Assembly (NCBI GenBank): GCA_965153455.1 | Contig: OZ234501.1 | Coordinates: 15,302,855 to 15,366,854 of the forward strand | Direction: 5' to 3' | Source: Sphagnum compactum | Taxonomy: Eukaryota; Bryophyta; Sphagnopsida; Sphagnales | Length of the DNA stretch: 64,000 nucleotides | In this document: positions 60,501-64,000 of the stretch, piece after piece | Numbering within the stretch: position 1 is the first letter of the stretch | Layout: every line of letters starts with the position of its first letter | Notes under the pieces: generated by a model | Told to the model about the DNA's origin: nothing | Database searches by the model: none | What the model saw: only the letters and a program-made list of their open reading frames with translations | Translations under genes and position numbers: made by a program

Positions 60501-63068
60501 TCCCCTTTGTGCCATGCAAATACATCTACATAAGTCTTTAGAACCTCTCAATGTTCACTGGCCTTGTTGTGACGCAGATCAAGATCCACTTTGATCAATT
60601 TCTTGATCTGCTCCCATCTTCTTTCACCAACATTTTTAAGATTAGACTTGATACCTTGTTGTTCATTATTGACATCTCCCAATTGGAATAGACATGGCAT
60701 CTCCACATCCCTAGATCCTTCAAACTGACAAATGTTTTGTTGTTTTTTATGGGTTGCCCACTTCATCTAGTCCTCATAGTCATCCTCCTCAAGGGCTACC
60801 TCATTCATGAATTCATTAGCCTATTCTTCCATAACCAAATTTATGTACTAATTATGAGGAGCCTCAGATCTAATTAGGTCATTCAATTCTTGATCTTTGA
60901 GTTCTACAATATGTTCACGTTCTTCTTGGATAATCAGTTATAGCCTTCTGTTTCCTGTCATTGGGTTAGCCATCGCCTTTTCATTTGAGTTAGATTTAGA
61001 CTCAAAGTCATCCTCGGATTGGTTTTCATCTAAGACCCTTTCCATTGTCTTTTCCCAACTTCCAAAATCCATGGCTTTATCTGTTCCATCTTGTCAGCTA
61101 TGCTCAAATGGGAGAACTCAAGAATTACCTGGCTAGTGGATATCTTAGAATGGTTTGATTGTTCCACAACCAACTACAACATATTGACCATGTTAAGTGG
61201 AAGTACCTGCACATTAGACCCAAGACCCTGTCAGACATGAATCAAACCTTTCTCAATATCCACAACCGCACCAACCTTGATTAAGAAATCAAGTCCCAAC
61301 ACATTGTAGCTATTTGTGTCAACAACCATAAACACCATGCTACAATTGGTTTTTCCAATTTAGACAAGTAAACCCTTAATCGGGTGAAAGCACATTAAAG
61401 TGGAGTACATAATCTTGTCACAATTTGTTAGATTATCAATCATGGGCCATGGAACAAAATATAAATGGATAATATGTGAAAATGACTCAAAAAATAATAT
61501 TACATGTGATATGATCACATTGTATGAATTTCATGAATAGATTTTGAATCACCATAACATATTGGAGTTTTGAAATGCCAAAAACCATGTGTCACAATCC
61601 ATATCATATGATTATGGATTCATTATATTTACTAAAATGCTTAATATAATGATTTTTTAAAGCATAGAAAGTAGTGTGATGCCATTGATGCAAAGGAAGA
61701 TAATTTTGAAAGATTTGAAAACCATAAATTGAGATATACAATAAAATATGGATATTTTTATAAATTCTTTTATTAATTTGAATTAATAATTCCAATTCTC
61801 ATTTTTAAAATGTAAAATTTTGACACAATTATCTACAATTGATAAATTTTAGAAGTAAAAAAAAATTGTTTAGCCTTGCCATATGACTTGTGTAGTATAA
61901 TATATTATGTTATAGTGTAAAATGGATTTATATTTTTACACTGGTATGGACTCCACATATGTTGGAAAGTACTCCACTTTAGTGTTTTTTCACCCAATCC
62001 TTTTAAGTGCCTACATCACCACACTTGAGGCGGTTTTATAGGATTCAAATCCAGTTACCAAATGCATGATTCCCAACTCCCTTATTATAGTAGCTGCCAA
62101 CATAGACATTGACACCCCAATATTGACCAGCCTTTCCACAATGTAGTTGTTGATTCCTATAGCAGGTGTAGTGTTTTACTCTTGTGGTTTTGTTGATGCT
62201 AATATGACGTATAATGGGTAATTGCTCAGCCATTGCATTTGTTGGAACAGTCATGTGCTCCTCATTTTACGCCTCCTTGCCAATTTGAACAACCTTTCTA
62301 GATATTCCAATTTTCCTAAAATGGTTAAAATGGTCTCCATAGGTGTAAGAGATATTTTACCCTTGATGAAGTGTGTTAGAATTTTAGATTTTATTATAGA
62401 TTTCTTTTCCAAATTGATTCCCACATCCTTCCTTCGAACCAAATCACCTTCTGCCACATCAATACCTTTTTGTTATCATGTGTTTGCTTCCACATGAATC
62501 TTTCGCCTTGGTACCGTAATGTGTGAAAATAGGTCATGATTACTTTCATAAATTTTATCCAATTGGTTTTGGACCGTTTCTTCATCATCTACTAACACTT
62601 CCAGGTAGTTAGTTGTAGCTACACCTGTTTTAGGATCCTTTCTTCCAAGCGTTCTTTGGTATGCCCTAGACCTCCACAAAATCCACACCTCAACCCACAA
62701 TTTTCCGTCCTATGTAGCCCCCCACATTTTAGACACTTTGGTCTGGAGGTAGTGTATTTTGGACATTCAGTGGCGAGATGGTTTTTTGCTTTACAAATCT
62801 GGCATCCATTGAAACTCGTAGAAGCCATAGAAGTTGACCCAGATTTAGTTTGAGTCTATGTTTGCTTCTTCAATAAATTTATCAAAGACTCATTCAATAG
62901 TTGCACCTGTTTTTCCACCATAGTTTTTCCAACCGTCATATTTTCTTCTTGTTCTTCCTTCAACATCTCAAATGGTGCCTCACCAAGTTCTGTCAACATC
63001 CATTCAACTTCCAATGTAGCACTAAGTAGACCTTTCAATCTTAGGGGAAAATCCAAGGAATGGTTCAA
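57598..63068 (-). pseudogene. Decayed Ty3/gypsy-type gag-pol (second element)
   Basis: Fragments on the minus strand follow retroelement order from right to left. Gag C-terminus: LTELGEAPFEMLKEEQEE (near 62980). Three zinc knuckles (62805-62660): CQICKAKNHLATEC and CLKCGGLHRTENC are complete; the third, CGFCGGLGHTKER, has lost its last Cys. Linker: SLTPMETILTIL (62370). Protease-like part: INNYIVERLVNIGVSMSM, with the catalytic Asp-Thr-Gly triplet replaced; it is cut by a MITE at 61382-61995 and resumes with SMVFMVVDTNSYNVLGLDFL. Reverse transcriptase: AYPMPLIDDVL (60250) and FVDDLNIHN (about 59990). RNase H near 59.3-59.7 kb. Integrase core: KTKNGNKYILVAINHYSK, FVLIDNGGKWS and GMAETLIK, acidic residues kept (58.4-58.1 kb). 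C-terminal tail: SSWEGLYLFVGH (57.7 kb). Many stops and frameshifts; no LTRs recognised. It is an old, dead element unlike the 41-46 kb chromovirus. Confidence 0.82.
61382..61995. mobile_element. MITE copy 2, inserted in the decayed gypsy protease
   Basis: 614 bases with imperfect terminal inverted repeats: the first 27 bases (61382-61408) and the complement of the last 27 (61969-61995) agree at about 24 positions, both starting GGGTGAAA. A 4-bp duplication AATC flanks it (61378-61381 and 61996-61999), and removing it restores the retropepsin reading across the site. It matches copy 1 at 33740-35028 along its whole length. It has no coding capacity; the transposase family that moves it is unknown, though a 4-bp target duplication argues against hAT (8 bp) and Tourist or Stowaway types (3 or 2 bp). 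Confidence 0.9.
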
Positions 63069-63078
63069 AAAGCTTGTT

Positions 63079-63290
63079 ATAGCTCCTACAAACTAGCAGG
63101 TCATGAAGGCAATTATGTTGTTGAAGTATGGCACAATTGATAAGGAAGAAATCAAAGCCAAGTTGGATCTAATTAAGCAAGAACCCAAGCAATGGGTTTA
63201 GACATATTACAATCAAATGGATAAATTGTTTGCAAGATGCAAATTTGAGGATGCCAATAGTGTAGGAGATTTTGTCCCACTTGAGACTTG
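63079..63290 (+). pseudogene. Gypsy gag fragment in opposite orientation
   Basis: On the plus strand, KEEIKAKLDLIKQEPKQWV, a stop, then TYYNQMDKLFARCKFEDAN resembles the middle of plant gypsy gag proteins (KLD...QEP...YF..LDKLF..GK.EDA). The adjoining minus-strand gag (62856-63068) continues from about where this fragment ends in family order, so the piece looks like the N-terminal part of the same gag turned round. The breakpoint lies near 63070-63078. Confidence 0.6.
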
Positions 63291-63504
63291 AAATCAAAAA
63301 ATTGTGTGTGATGCAAGATCATGCCAACATAGCCTACCAATATAAAAAAATTTCAATTCATCAATAGCCTTCACCTCAATTGCCATCTCTAATCATTCAA
63401 CCCAATCATGCACATCTTCAAAATTTTGACCCCAAAAAAGCTCATCCATACCTTTGGGGCTCCTCATTTTGAGGTAATCACTCATTCTGTTGCTATTTCT
63501 AATC

Positions 63505-63990
63505 TTACTGTAGATGGAGATCAAAAGAAGCTCCTTTTTGGTCAAAACCCATAGCAAAATCAATGCATTCTAATTGGCTCCTAAACCACCTAGTTTCTGC
63601 ATCAAAGCTCCCACTTATCATTTTGGAAATTGTTCTAGAAGGTTCAATTCTAATTGTCTTATCTCTTGCCCTAAACATGTCCTCCGTCCCTTGCATATAG
63701 AATCTGACATCATGTTGTTTAGTCTCTGTTGATCCCAAAACGCAAATGTCTCTTAACCTGGAGTAGGTTTCCCAACCTCAAAACTAGATATATCAAAATC
63801 AAATAGAGAAGGTTCAAGGACGTTATCTAAAATAGAGATACTCCCCAATGGCTTGGCTATTGCCATCCATCATGAACTTCAACATCAATTTTCTTTAGTA
63901 CAATTCCAACTCTTGGTTGGGGTCATCATTGATCATTGTGTATGAGCCAGCTAACAGTTGGTGTGATTCATATTGGACCTTTTCTTCATG
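63505..63990 (-). pseudogene. Possible gag-type remnant or unknown ORF at the window edge
   Basis: The minus strand carries a 77-codon frame (63738-63505) with RFYMQGTEDMFRARDKT and SFDAETRWFRSQLECID, and decayed coding-like sequence upstream to the window end. The Arg/Trp-rich style and position 5' of a gypsy gag suggest retroelement coding sequence, but I do not recognise a family signature. Confidence 0.3.
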
Positions 63991-64000
63991 TTCAAAGTTC

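Noticed and set aside
1-64000. CRISPR arrays, bacterial operons, tRNA and rRNA genes
   Set aside because: No such structures were seen; the window is eukaryotic nuclear DNA and the 38-bp array is a contiguous tandem repeat without spacers.

Overview
The window looks like nuclear DNA from a land plant with a repeat-rich genome. Three lines of evidence point there: host genes split by GT-AG introns, plant-type families (an RLT-like homeodomain protein, a bHLH factor with an ACT-like tail, a jacalin-type lectin), and a Ty3/gypsy chromovirus primed by plant initiator tRNA-Met. A seed-free vascular plant or a gymnosperm would fit the large gene-poor spacers, but the sequence alone does not settle the species.

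Layout. 0.1-2.3 kb: the last six exons of a plus-strand gene for an NDUFAF5-like mitochondrial complex I assembly methyltransferase/hydroxylase. 2.3-9.0 kb: spacer with no recognised gene. 9.07-10.53 kb (minus): the first three coding exons of an RLT/HB-DDT-like homeodomain gene; its expected DDT exons were not found. 10.6-15.6 kb: its upstream region, unusually rich in simple repeats, C- and A/C-only tracts and potential G-quadruplexes, followed by a 38-bp tandem array. 16-40.6 kb: a very AT-rich transposon graveyard. It holds a truncated jacalin lectin gene inside a possible CACTA-type element, a diverged gypsy LTR, two decayed hAT-type transposase genes, and a triple nest (solo LTR inside a MITE inside an older solo LTR of the same family). 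40.6-47.2 kb: a complete but dead Ty3/gypsy chromovirus on the minus strand with LTRs, PBS, PPT and a perfect 5-bp target duplication. 47.2-50.9 kb: spacer with old repeats. 50.94-53.14 kb (plus): an apparently intact three-exon bHLH gene. 53.1-57.6 kb: spacer. 57.6-64 kb: a second, heavily decayed gypsy-type element on the minus strand, interrupted by another copy of the same MITE and with part of gag turned round.

Only the NDUFAF5-like and bHLH genes look intact as far as they are seen; the homeodomain gene is intact for three exons. The genes do not form a functional unit. The main biological story is the layered transposon insertion history between a few host genes. No clearly novel multi-gene system was seen; the most distinctive structures are the LTR/MITE/LTR nest and the lectin fragment in the AT-rich block.
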